The notes beneath the pieces are model-generated. The model saw only the letters and a program-made list of their open reading frames with translations, was not told the origin of the DNA and did not search any database. DNA of 7,086 nt from Bacillota bacterium (GTDB lineage: Bacteria; Bacillota; Limnochordia; JAAZLZ01): positions 1 to 7,086 of the forward strand of contig JAAZLZ010000252.1 in the NCBI GenBank assembly GCA_012799075.1. Direction: 5' to 3'. Below are positions 1-6,891 of this stretch, in pieces (the first letter of the stretch is position 1; each line of letters begins with the position of its first letter). Made by a program: the position numbers and the translations under genes.

Positions 1-1
1 C

Positions 2-958
2 AAAACCCATAAATGCCCCATCATTGCCCACAAACAGATGGAGAAGGGCGCCATCGGCATCACATGTGCGAAACTCAGCGAAGCAGAAATAATGGTAAGT
101 GCCGGCATCAAAAGCATTCTGATCGGCAACCAGGTTGTGGAAAAATCAAAAATCGCCCGCTTAGCCAGTTTAACAAAACTGGCCGACGTCATAGTAGCTG
201 TTGAGGATCTGAAAAACATTGGAGACCTGAATGCCGCGGCTAGGTCAAAACAAGTTGTGATTCCCGTTGTCATCGAGGTCGACGTCGGGATGAAAAGATG
301 CGGCTCCCGCTCTATCGAGGAAACCCTTGTCCTTGCCAGAGCAATTGCTGCCAGTCCCAACCTGGAATTGCGCGGATTAATGGGCTATGAGGGCCATGCT
401 GTATTCATTAAAGACATCGGGGAGAGACAGGCCAGATGCGCTGATGCCAATGGAGTATTGATCAAGCATAAACAAGCGTTGGAAGATGCAGGTTTTGAGG
501 TGGGAATTGTCAGTGCCGCGGGCACGGGAACCTATGATCTTGCAGGAAGGAACCCCGGCATCACCGAAATCGAGCCCGGCTCCTATATATTCATGGACAC
601 GCGCTATGGTGACATTGAGGGCATCGAATTCGAACACTCTTTGTTTTTGCTTGCAACAGTCATTAGCAAAAAAGGCCCCTTCGAGGCGATTCTAGATGCA
701 GGCAAGAAAGCTATTACAGAAGAATTCGGCCTGCCTCGACTTGAAGGCGCGCCAGGTTGGGAGCTGACAAAGCTGGCGGAAGAGCACGGGTTTATCAGGG
801 CCACCGATCCGGCATTGGAGCTAAGCATCGGTGACAAGGTGCGGCTGATCCCCAGTCATTGTTGTACCACGGTCAATCTCCACGACATGTATTACTGCTG
901 CCGCGACGGATACGTTGAGGCCGTCTGGGGAATTGCCGCTCGAGGCTGTGTCAGGTAA
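2..958 (+). CDS. DSD1 / D-threonine aldolase-family PLP enzyme, 5'-truncated by the window edge
   Basis: The reading frame is open from base 2, and upstream of the first in-window ATG (38) it already encodes family sequence (KTHKCPIIAHKQ). The true start is therefore outside the window, and 38 is an internal methionine. The visible part is 318 residues; relatives are usually about 370-380, so roughly 50 N-terminal residues are missing. Fold-type III PLP enzymes of this family carry R-P-H-x-K-x-H-K, whose lysine holds PLP; the window opens on its K-T-H-K part. Next come GAIGITCAKLSEAE, VIPVVIEVDVGMKRCG, the LMGYEGH segment, a VSAAGTGTY phosphate-binding-like stretch and EIEPGSYIFMD, all typical. 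The C-terminal metal-site region reads SHCCTTVNLHD, with H at 857-859 and C two residues later (863-865), and ends WGIAARG. Known members are Zn-dependent D-serine dehydratase (D-Ser to pyruvate and NH3) and Mn-dependent D-threonine aldolase (to glycine and acetaldehyde). Family assignment is firm; the exact substrate is open. Confidence 0.9.
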   Translation, partial: KTHKCPIIAHKQMEKGAIGITCAKLSEAEIMVSAGIKSILIGNQVVEKSKIARLASLTKLADVIVAVEDLKNIGDLNAAARSKQVVIPVVIEVDVGMKRCGSRSIEETLVLARAIAASPNLELRGLMGYEGHAVFIKDIGERQARCADANGVLIKHKQALEDAGFEVGIVSAAGTGTYDLAGRNPGITEIEPGSYIFMDTRYGDIEGIEFEHSLFLLATVISKKGPFEAILDAGKKAITEEFGLPRLEGAPGWELTKLAEEHGFIRATDPALELSIGDKVRLIPSHCCTTVNLHDMYYCCRDGYVEAVWGIAARGCVR

Positions 959-1015
959 TCACTAAGGAAGGAGGGATTCCAGGGAGTTAAACACGGCATC
1001 CATGCGCTCGGAGGT

Positions 1016-1029
1016 CTTCAATGTTGAAG
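1016..1029. promoter_or_regulatory. Perfect inverted repeat, candidate operator
   Basis: CTTCAA (1016-1021) and TTGAAG (1024-1029) are exact reverse complements around a TG centre, giving a 14-base near-palindrome in the gap upstream of tctC. The 2-base centre is too tight for a good RNA hairpin, so a dimeric DNA-binding protein site is the likelier reading if it is functional. No regulator gene lies in the window and the arms are short, so chance occurrence is quite possible. Confidence 0.25.
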
Positions 1030-1187
1030 GAAAGTCCGTAGGATGTGCAGCCTGGGAAACAATACAGAGTTGACCCATTCCCGCATGAACTCATGTTGAC
1101 TTGGTCGTGAAGGAGGGGATGGAATCAATTCTGTCACTTTTCCGAACAGAGGTGGGCACTGAGGATTATTGCACCAACACAAAAATC

Positions 1188-1194
1188 AGGAGGT
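1188..1194 (+). promoter_or_regulatory. Ribosome binding site that fixes the tctC start at TTG 1203
   Basis: AGGAGGT, a full-length anti-Shine-Dalgarno match, lies 8 bases before TTG 1203. This is the best-placed ribosome binding site in the region. It selects the internal TTG over the longer frame from TTG 1101 or ATG 1119. Confidence 0.8.
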
Positions 1195-1202
1195 GCAGGA
1201 CA

Positions 1203-2159
1203 TTGAGACGATTGTCTGCCGGTTTACTGACGGTGATTCTCATCGTGTCATTATCATGGAGCCTTGTTGGAGCTGCCGGGTATCCCTCCTCCACGATCAA
1301 AATAATGGTAGCGGCAAAAGCCGGGGGGGCAACGGATGCTTCGGGCCGGATTATAGCCCAGTTTCTGCGGGAGCAACTCGGGGTGCCTGTAGTTGTGGTC
1401 AACCAGGAGGGCGGCGGCGGTTCTGTCGCCACGGACACAACCATCCACGCCAAACCAGATGGATATACATTGCTCTATGATCACGTCAACGCCCACGTTC
1501 GATACCATACAGGACTTTACGGCGTGTCTCCCCTCGACCTAACCCCAATTGCTACAACAGCCGCAGTCAACCAAACGATCGCAACCGACAAGAATTCCCC
1601 CTGGCAAACCCTAGATGACCTTGTCAAAGACGCCAAGGCTAATCCGAAGAAGTACGCCTTTGGCATGCAAACTGGTGCTAGCAGCCACTTCTTGTCCCTG
1701 GCCTTGATGGACGCGGCGGGCATTGAGCTGAGGCTCCTCGATGCCGGATTCGAGGCGGATAAGCTGGCCGCCCTGCGGGGAGGACAGCTCAATCTCATTC
1801 AGGCAACTGTTGGCGCGGCACGTGAGTATGTGGAAGCGGACATCATGCGAGTCTTGGCCGTGTGTGCCACCCAGAGAGATCCCCTTGCACCCGATTTCCC
1901 CACGGCTGTAGAACAAGGCTACGACATCGTGTTCCAATCAATGCATACCCTCTATGGTCCTCCAGAGCTTCCCAGCGAAGTCGTCAACGTGATCTCCGAC
2001 GCACTGGCCAAACTTGAGACTGACCCCGACTACATCGAAAAGCTCCAAAAGATTGGTCACGTATGGGGCTATCGAAATCCCGAGGGCACCAAAGCCTTCC
2101 TTCAAGATGAATTCGGCAGAATAGGCCGGTTGGCGGAAAAGTTCGGTTTGAAGAAATAG
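1203..2159 (+). CDS. tctC: TctC/Bug-family extracytoplasmic solute-binding protein of a TTT transporter
   Basis: The product (318 residues) is the secreted receptor that captures an anionic solute and passes it to TctAB. From TTG 1203 the protein begins MRRLSAGLL, followed by a hydrophobic core to about residue 22 and a plausible signal peptidase I site after GAA (residues 23-25). There is no lipobox cysteine. The longer frame from 1101 would put 34 polar, non-conserved residues ahead of this signal peptide, so it is rejected. Mature hallmarks are YPSSTIKIMVAAKAGGATD (the family's GGxxD ligand loop), LGVPVVVVNQEGGGGSVA, KPDGYTLLY, the SPWQTLDDLVKDAKANP segment and ALRGGQLN. Length matches the usual ~320 residues. 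Bug receptors bind carboxylates, including amino acids such as aspartate and glutamate, as well as nicotinate and citrate; ligand identity cannot be read here. tctB follows 69 bases downstream across a strong hairpin, which may keep receptor mRNA in excess over the membrane subunits. Confidence 0.93.
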   Translation: MRRLSAGLLTVILIVSLSWSLVGAAGYPSSTIKIMVAAKAGGATDASGRIIAQFLREQLGVPVVVVNQEGGGGSVATDTTIHAKPDGYTLLYDHVNAHVRYHTGLYGVSPLDLTPIATTAAVNQTIATDKNSPWQTLDDLVKDAKANPKKYAFGMQTGASSHFLSLALMDAAGIELRLLDAGFEADKLAALRGGQLNLIQATVGAAREYVEADIMRVLAVCATQRDPLAPDFPTAVEQGYDIVFQSMHTLYGPPELPSEVVNVISDALAKLETDPDYIEKLQKIGHVWGYRNPEGTKAFLQDEFGRIGRLAEKFGLKK

Positions 2160-2163
2160 CTTC

Positions 2164-2195
2164 CCGTTGGGGGCGGGCCGTTTTTCCAACGGCCC
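2164..2195 (+). terminator. Intercistronic hairpin with a competing alternative stem (weak terminator or mRNA stabiliser)
   Basis: Just after the tctC stop codon, GGGCCGTT (2175-2182) pairs perfectly with AACGGCCC (2188-2195) around a 5-base loop. A second perfect stem, CCGTTGG (2164-2170) with CCAACGG (2186-2192), uses the same bases 2188-2192, so the two cannot form together. The sequence after the 8-bp stem is TTCCTCG, a poor U-tract, so this is at best a partial terminator. A 3'-end-protecting hairpin that raises binding-protein mRNA over tctBA is equally likely. The pairing is seen directly; the role is inferred. Confidence 0.5.
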
Positions 2196-2228
2196 TTCCT
2201 CGAAAAACCATGCGAGGATGAGACCTAC

Positions 2229-2669
2229 ATGAACCGAAATCGGTTGACAGGAAGCGTTCTAGCCCTTATTGGCATTGCTGTATTGATCATGGCCAAGGAC
2301 CTGTCTGCCCCAGTCATTGAACACGATCCAGGGCCTCGGTTTTTCCCTTCCATCGCGGCGGCAGGACTGATAATTTGTGGTCTGTTCATTCTTGTACAAC
2401 CACAAAAGCGAACTGAGCCGTTCTTGACCCCGGAAGGCTGGCGACGCATGGGTTGGATGGCCGTGTTGTTGATTGGGTATACCCTTGGCCTCATATACTC
2501 TGGCTTTTTGATCGCTACGCCCATAGCCCTCTACATCACCATAAGGATGATGGGGCAACCGAAAAGCAAGTATTTGACCACTGTAGTAGTCTCCCTGGCT
2601 GTAACCTTCATTGTCTATTATGTGTTCCAAGAACTGCTCATGGTCATACTGCCCTCTGGAGTATGGTAG
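2229..2669 (+). CDS. tctB: TctB-family small membrane subunit of the TTT transporter
   Basis: The 146-residue product is the small, poorly conserved membrane subunit that pairs with TctA. It has four to five hydrophobic segments at about residues 6-22, 41-56, 74-107 (probably two closely spaced helices) and 115-142. The family signature D-P-G-P-R-F-F-P lies at 33-40, just before the second helix. The linker between about 57 and 73 is charged and probably cytoplasmic. GAGG at 2214-2217 is 11 bases before ATG 2229, a long spacing, so translation may be weaker than for tctC. It sits between tctC and tctA, with 24 bases to tctA, in the order of the classical tctCBA operon. Length is at the short end of the normal range. 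Assignment rests on the motif, topology and position. Confidence 0.88.
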   Translation: MNRNRLTGSVLALIGIAVLIMAKDLSAPVIEHDPGPRFFPSIAAAGLIICGLFILVQPQKRTEPFLTPEGWRRMGWMAVLLIGYTLGLIYSGFLIATPIALYITIRMMGQPKSKYLTTVVVSLAVTFIVYYVFQELLMVILPSGVW

Positions 2670-2693
2670 ATCCCGTTGAGGAAGTGATTTTAC

Positions 2694-4196
2694 ATGTTAG
2701 TGCTTGCTGAAGCTTTCAAGATGGTGGTCCAGCAGCCGATCATGATGATCTTGGTGTTTATCGGCTCGCTTATTGGCCTCGTTTTCGGTGCTATTCCCGG
2801 TCTTACAGCAACTACTGGCGTGGCCCTAGCCTTGCCGTTGACCTTTGCCTTGAATCCTGAAATGGGAATGGCACTATTGATCGGTATTTATGTGGGCGGC
2901 ATTTCAGGAGGGTTCATCGCCGCAACACTTCTAGGGATACCGGGCACGCCGGCATCCATTGCCACTTGTTTTGACGCATACCCATTAAGTCAGCAAGGAC
3001 AGCCTGTAAAAGCCCTGGGCATCGGAGTAATAGCCTCTTTTATCGGAACATTGGGCAGCATCATTTGTCTGATTTACATTGCCCCCGTGGTTGCCAACAT
3101 TGCCCTCAAACTAAGTCCCTTCGAGTACACCAGTCTCATGTTTTGCGCGCTAACGCTGATTGCGACCCTCGCAAGGGAGGAACCCTTTCGAGGCTTAGCC
3201 TCCGGTTTTCTCGGCATCCTGCTGGGGACCATTGGGATAGCACCCATAGGAAGCACACTGCGTTTCACCTTCGGCATGGTTCCTTTATCCGCCGGCATTA
3301 ACTTGTTGGCTCTCATCCTCGGAGTCTTTGCCATCAAACAAATATGCGTTGACCATGCGGAGGATAAGCCTATTCCCCAGGTTGATCTGAAGGTGACAGG
3401 TCTAGGCATTGGCATAGGAGAAATCGTTGATAATGCCTGGAATATCATCCGTTCGTTCTTCATCGGCCTGTGGATTGGTTTCTTGCCCGGGATGGGAGCA
3501 GGTGTAGCCAACCTAATTGCATATGCCCAAGCCAAAAGCTCCTCAAAGCACCCCGAAAAGTTCGGCAAAGGAGCCGCCGAAGGAATCTGGGCTTCCGAGG
3601 TGTCTAACAACGCAGCCATTGGAGGAGCCATGATTCCCATGTTGAGTCTGGGCATCCCCGGAGACAGTGTTACAGCCCTCCTACTCGGGGGTCTTATGAT
3701 CCACGGTCTAATACCCGGTCCCCTGCTCTACATCAAACAACCCAAGCTTGTCAATTCCATTTTCGGCATATTGGCGATTGCCGCGGTCATTTGCCTGGTC
3801 ATTTGCTATCTTGGCATGCGGCTTTTCCCCCGGGTCCTCACCATCCCCCGATACTATTTGTATCCGGTTCTCATGGTGCTAAGTTATGTAGGTGCTTTTG
3901 CCAGCAACAACTACAGCTTCGACTTTTGGATAATGCTGCTCTTCGCCCTCGTTGGTCTAATCATGGATATAACCAAGATGCCAATGAGTCCGATGATCCT
4001 AGGCTTCATCTTAGGCCCGATGGTAGAAGAAAACCTACGCCGGGCCCTAACTTATTCGTCCGGCAGCTGGCTTCCCTTTATCACAAGGCCGGTATCAGCA
4101 GTACTGCTGAGCATAGCCGTATTCAGCATCATCAGCTCCATCATCAAAATGAGACGGAACCGAGTTCTCCAAGGTAACCAAAGCGCTTTAGCATAA
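2694..4196 (+). CDS. tctA: TctA-family large membrane subunit of the TTT transporter
   Basis: The 500-residue polytopic protein is the main translocation subunit of a secondary, ion-driven carboxylate importer. TctA has two inverted-repeat-like halves, and both signatures are visible. The first half has FGAIPGLTATTGVALALPLTF (about 31-51), then GGISGGFIAATLLGIPGTPAS (68-88) and DAYPLSQQGQPVKALG. The second half has GFLPGMGAGVANLIAYAQAK (262-281), HPEKFGKGAAEGIWASEVSNN (286-306), then AIGGAMIPMLSLGIPGDS and LIHGLIPGPLLY-like sequence. The usual APEAANNAA version is ASEVSNNAA here, a minor substitution that may matter for specificity. Length is normal for the family. ATG 2694 has GAGGAAG at 2678-2684. 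The C-terminus ends in a short basic tail after the last helix. The next gene follows after 36 bases, suggesting a shared transcript. Confidence 0.96.
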   Translation: MLVLAEAFKMVVQQPIMMILVFIGSLIGLVFGAIPGLTATTGVALALPLTFALNPEMGMALLIGIYVGGISGGFIAATLLGIPGTPASIATCFDAYPLSQQGQPVKALGIGVIASFIGTLGSIICLIYIAPVVANIALKLSPFEYTSLMFCALTLIATLAREEPFRGLASGFLGILLGTIGIAPIGSTLRFTFGMVPLSAGINLLALILGVFAIKQICVDHAEDKPIPQVDLKVTGLGIGIGEIVDNAWNIIRSFFIGLWIGFLPGMGAGVANLIAYAQAKSSSKHPEKFGKGAAEGIWASEVSNNAAIGGAMIPMLSLGIPGDSVTALLLGGLMIHGLIPGPLLYIKQPKLVNSIFGILAIAAVICLVICYLGMRLFPRVLTIPRYYLYPVLMVLSYVGAFASNNYSFDFWIMLLFALVGLIMDITKMPMSPMILGFILGPMVEENLRRALTYSSGSWLPFITRPVSAVLLSIAVFSIISSIIKMRRNRVLQGNQSALA

Positions 4197-4232
4197 CCGT
4201 CAACACTAGCATCCACAAGAAGAGGTGGCATA

Positions 4233-5675
4233 ATGTTTGATCTTATCATTCGGGGTGGACACCTGGTCGATTACCAAAACAACGTTAATGGCACTTTTGA
4301 CCTTGGCATTGCAGATGGACAGGTCGTTGAAGTCTCTCCGGAAATTGACCTCACAAGGGGACAAAGAGTCTTCGATGCTGCTGGCAAGATGGTCTTGCCA
4401 GGAATCATCGACCTGCATGTACACACAGGGTTTGTCTGCAAGGGCCGGACGGCAATGAACAACATGGTCAAAGCTGGAACCGTCACAGCAGTCGATGTTG
4501 GGGGACCCCTCGAAGAATTCTATGATAATGCCGTAAGTCATGGTGCGGGACTAAACATGGCTTGTCTGCAAATGATACGACCCGATTACAACGTTAAGGG
4601 AGTCAATCCCAGCCCGCAAGAGATCGGCGTTCTGATCGACAAGAGCCTAGAAAACGGCGCTTTGGGACTTAAGATTCTAGGAGGCCACTATCCTCTAGCC
4701 CGGGAGGCCACACGACGGACTATCGAGTTGACCAACAAGAAAAGGGCCTATCTTACCTTCCACGCAGGCACTGCCGAATCCGATGAGACAGTCTTAAACA
4801 CCCTCGACAGCTTCAAGGAAGCCGTCGAGCTTGCAGAAGGCTTTTCCGTTCAAATGGCCCATGTCAATGCTTACGCCCGAGGTCGAACGGCCAGCCCCCT
4901 TGAGGAATGCATCGAAACCTTGGGATTGCTTGAAGCCAATCCTAATCTTTTTTCCGAGGCATATCTGGCCCAATTCAGCGGGGCGCCGGGCCGATGCGTC
5001 GACGGGCAACTAGAAAGCAAGGGGACAGGCAATTCGTTAAGCATGGGAGGTTATTCAAGGGACGAGAAGGGCCTACGGCAGGGCATTCTAGACGGTTTTG
5101 TCTTGGTCACCTGCGAACTTGGTGAAGAGAGCGTACTGATAACAGGAAAAGAGGGCCTAGAGTATTGGGAAGCCAATAATGGCGATGTTACCGTCTCCTG
5201 CCCGACCAACCCCGCACTGAGTCTTTTCCTCTGCGCCACCCGTAAAAACACCGATGGCCGATTTGTTGTCGATGCCATTTCCACCGATGGCGGCGGCATA
5301 CCCAGGAATTTCATCGTTACCAAGGGGACCGCGTTGGTTAGGCTGTACGGTCTTACTTGGCCCGAGTTCGTCATGAAGACAAGCTATCATCCCGCTCGGA
5401 TTTTGGGCCTCAACAATAAAGGGCATTTGGGCCATGGCGCAGATGCTGACATCACTATAGTTGACCCGCTGGCAGGCCGACCCTATGCCACAATCAACAG
5501 GGGCAAAATCGCGATGCTTGGTGGTGTCATTCTTGGGACGGGCACAACTGTCATAACTACAGCACAAGGAAAGGATGCCGTAAAAAGGCGAGGCCTTGCT
5601 CCATACATCGTTGATCTGGAGCGAAGCTGGTTCTTGCGCGGTCGACAAGACGCGAAAGCGGCAACGGAAGCATGA
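4233..5675 (+). CDS. Amidohydrolase-superfamily enzyme, probable N-acyl-D-amino-acid (D-glutamate-type) deacylase
   Basis: The 480-residue product is a metal-dependent hydrolase with the split beta-sandwich plus TIM barrel of the superfamily. It starts FDLIIRGGHLVD and closes with GHLGHGADADITIVDP and NRGKIAMLGG. Candidate metal and catalytic residues are H62 and H64 (DLHVHTG), K147 (LGLKILGG, possible carboxylated bridging lysine), H177 (TFHAGT), H210 (MAHVNAY) and D352 (STDGGG, general base). The set suggests a binuclear site. There is no signal peptide, so it acts in the cytosol on imported substrate. AGAGGTGG (4221-4228) sits just before ATG 4233. Related sequences are often annotated D-glutamate deacylase, D-aminoacylase or dihydroorotase. 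Members of COG3964 have been shown to cleave acetyl-(R)-mandelate and related acyl compounds, and they commonly neighbour SelA-like genes, as here. A biosynthetic dihydroorotase is unlikely in this context. Superfamily is certain; substrate is not. Confidence 0.85.
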   Translation: MFDLIIRGGHLVDYQNNVNGTFDLGIADGQVVEVSPEIDLTRGQRVFDAAGKMVLPGIIDLHVHTGFVCKGRTAMNNMVKAGTVTAVDVGGPLEEFYDNAVSHGAGLNMACLQMIRPDYNVKGVNPSPQEIGVLIDKSLENGALGLKILGGHYPLAREATRRTIELTNKKRAYLTFHAGTAESDETVLNTLDSFKEAVELAEGFSVQMAHVNAYARGRTASPLEECIETLGLLEANPNLFSEAYLAQFSGAPGRCVDGQLESKGTGNSLSMGGYSRDEKGLRQGILDGFVLVTCELGEESVLITGKEGLEYWEANNGDVTVSCPTNPALSLFLCATRKNTDGRFVVDAISTDGGGIPRNFIVTKGTALVRLYGLTWPEFVMKTSYHPARILGLNNKGHLGHGADADITIVDPLAGRPYATINRGKIAMLGGVILGTGTTVITTAQGKDAVKRRGLAPYIVDLERSWFLRGRQDAKAATEA

Positions 5676-5677
5676 CC

Positions 5678-6880
5678 ATGAATATCTACAACCGTTTCGG
5701 CGTCCGGACAGTTGTCAATGTGACTGGAACAGTAACTCGCCTGGGCGGAGCCCACATGGAGAAGGAAACCCTAGATGCCATATGGGAAGCAGGGCAGTAC
5801 TCGGTGTGCCTAGAGGAGCTCCAAGCTGCAGCCAATCAGGTGATCTCTAGACTAACCCATGCAGAGGCAGGCATTGTGACCGCCGGCGCCTCAGCGGCCC
5901 TGACCCTTGCCACCGCTGCATGCATTTGCGATCTTGATGTGGCTAAGATGAACCGCCTGCCGGATACAAGCAAGATGCCAAACGAAGTAATCAAGCCTTG
6001 GCACCAAATCAGTGGGTTCGATCATGCCATTCGCGCCGCCGGCGCCGAACTCATCGGAGTGGGAATCCCCAATTCGACCACTCCGCCCCATGAGGTTCAC
6101 ATCATCCGGCCCCGGGACATAGAGACCGCTATTAGTGAGCAAACCGTAGCCATCGCTTATGCTGCCAGAGCGGAGAGCCATCCCCCCCTTGAAGAGGTCA
6201 TTGCCCTGGGAAGAAGATACGGCATTCCCGTGATTGTCGACGCGGCTGCCCAGATTCCGCCCGTTGAGAATCTGCACCGGTTCATTGATCTAGGCGCCGA
6301 CCTGGTATGCATTAGCGGCGGCAAAGGCATCCGCGGCCCGCAAAACACCGGCATCCTATGCGGAAGAAGCGACCTTGTCGCCTCCGCCGCCCTGCAGATG
6401 CTTGATATGGCCGTGGGCTCCTTCGATGCTTGGCAGCCGCCAGCCTCCCTGATCCCCAAAACCAAACTCAAGGGAGTGCCGGAGCATGGTATTGGCCGGC
6501 CAATGAAAGTAAGCAAGGAAGCCATTATCGGATTGCTGGTGGCGCTAGAACGCTTGGCCGCCGATGGCTTTGCCGACAGAGCAGCCTTCCTGAGGACACT
6601 GCTTATAGGAGTTGGCGACCGAATACAGGACGTCCCGGGGGTAAGACTTCAGATTACCGAAGACTATCCAGGGGCCTATCCTATGCTTGAAATAACGATC
6701 GATGAGCAGAAACTGGGCAAATCCGCAACTGATGTCTCCAAACAGCTCAAATTACAAGGAATCTATCCCCGTGATCGTTATCTCCATCGAGGCATCGTCG
6801 CGATCCATTCCCTCAATCTTGACACAGAGACAGCCAACTTGGTCAGCAAGCACCTAGCTGCGATAATCCGTGAGGACTGA
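5678..6880 (+). CDS. SelA-like (COG1921/DgaE-type) PLP-dependent lyase
   Basis: This is a fold-type I PLP enzyme of 400 residues from ATG 5678 or 402 from ATG 5672. ATG 5672 overlaps the upstream stop as ATGA. ATG 5678 has GGAAG (5666-5670) at a proper 7-base distance and gives MNIYNRFGVRTVVN, the typical family N-terminus, so it is preferred. Numbered from 5678, key features are TAGASAALTLATAACI (68-83, cofactor phosphate loop), VDAAAQIPP with D188 (pyridine nitrogen) and ISGGKGIRGPQNTG with K216 (PLP Schiff base). It lacks the N-terminal tRNA-binding domain of SelA (about 460 residues) and no selenium genes are nearby, so selenocysteine synthesis is unlikely. A characterised relative, DgaE, eliminates ammonia from D-glucosaminate-6-phosphate. 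A lyase or racemase-type step on the product of the adjoining deacylase is the likely role. The overlap points to translational coupling. Confidence 0.87.
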   Translation: MNIYNRFGVRTVVNVTGTVTRLGGAHMEKETLDAIWEAGQYSVCLEELQAAANQVISRLTHAEAGIVTAGASAALTLATAACICDLDVAKMNRLPDTSKMPNEVIKPWHQISGFDHAIRAAGAELIGVGIPNSTTPPHEVHIIRPRDIETAISEQTVAIAYAARAESHPPLEEVIALGRRYGIPVIVDAAAQIPPVENLHRFIDLGADLVCISGGKGIRGPQNTGILCGRSDLVASAALQMLDMAVGSFDAWQPPASLIPKTKLKGVPEHGIGRPMKVSKEAIIGLLVALERLAADGFADRAAFLRTLLIGVGDRIQDVPGVRLQITEDYPGAYPMLEITIDEQKLGKSATDVSKQLKLQGIYPRDRYLHRGIVAIHSLNLDTETANLVSKHLAAIIRED

Positions 6881-6891
6881 CGATTCTTCCT

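Larger units (their letters stand above)
959..1202 (+). other. Intergenic leader between the DSD1-like gene and tctC
   Basis: I see no convincing gene in these 244 bases, unusually wide for this compact cluster. They contain a purine-rich AAGGAAGGAGGG (963-974) with no start codon at a usable distance, a GGAGGT (1010-1015) ahead of a six-codon ORF (ATG 1021, stop 1039-1041), an AAGGAGGGG (1110-1118) too close to ATG 1119, and the real tctC site at 1188-1194. A 23-codon ORF from ATG 1002 to the TGA at 1071-1073 is open in the tctC frame but has no positioned ribosome binding site. TTGACC (1070-1075) and TTGACT (1096-1101) resemble -35 boxes, but neither has a good -10 at 16-18 bases, so no promoter is called. 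No T-box or common riboswitch core was recognised. The gap could be a leader carrying its own promoter or the scar of a lost gene. Confidence 0.5.

Noticed and set aside
38..40. ATG 38 as the start of the first gene
   Set aside because: The frame is open to base 2 and the residues before this Met match the conserved K-T-H-K-C active-site segment, so the gene begins outside the window.
1070..1125. TTGACC and TTGACT as -35 boxes of a sigma-70 promoter for tctC
   Set aside because: No acceptable -10 hexamer at 16-18 bases for either one (ATGTTG and ATGGAA are poor).
1154..1173. Possible sigma-54 promoter (GGCAC ... TTGCA) upstream of tctC
   Set aside because: The GG and GC elements are 16 bases apart instead of the required 12, and no sigma-54 activator or enhancer-like site is visible.
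3074..3655. 193-residue open frame on the minus strand inside tctA
   Set aside because: It lies wholly opposite the conserved tctA coding region, is rich in Pro/Met/Ala as expected for an antisense shadow of a membrane protein gene, and has no recognisable domain or ribosome binding site.
5678..6880. Annotation as SelA, selenocysteine synthase
   Set aside because: It is about 60 residues shorter, lacks the N-terminal tRNA-binding domain, starts directly with the PLP-fold N-terminus, and sits in a catabolic/transport cluster without selB, selC or selD.
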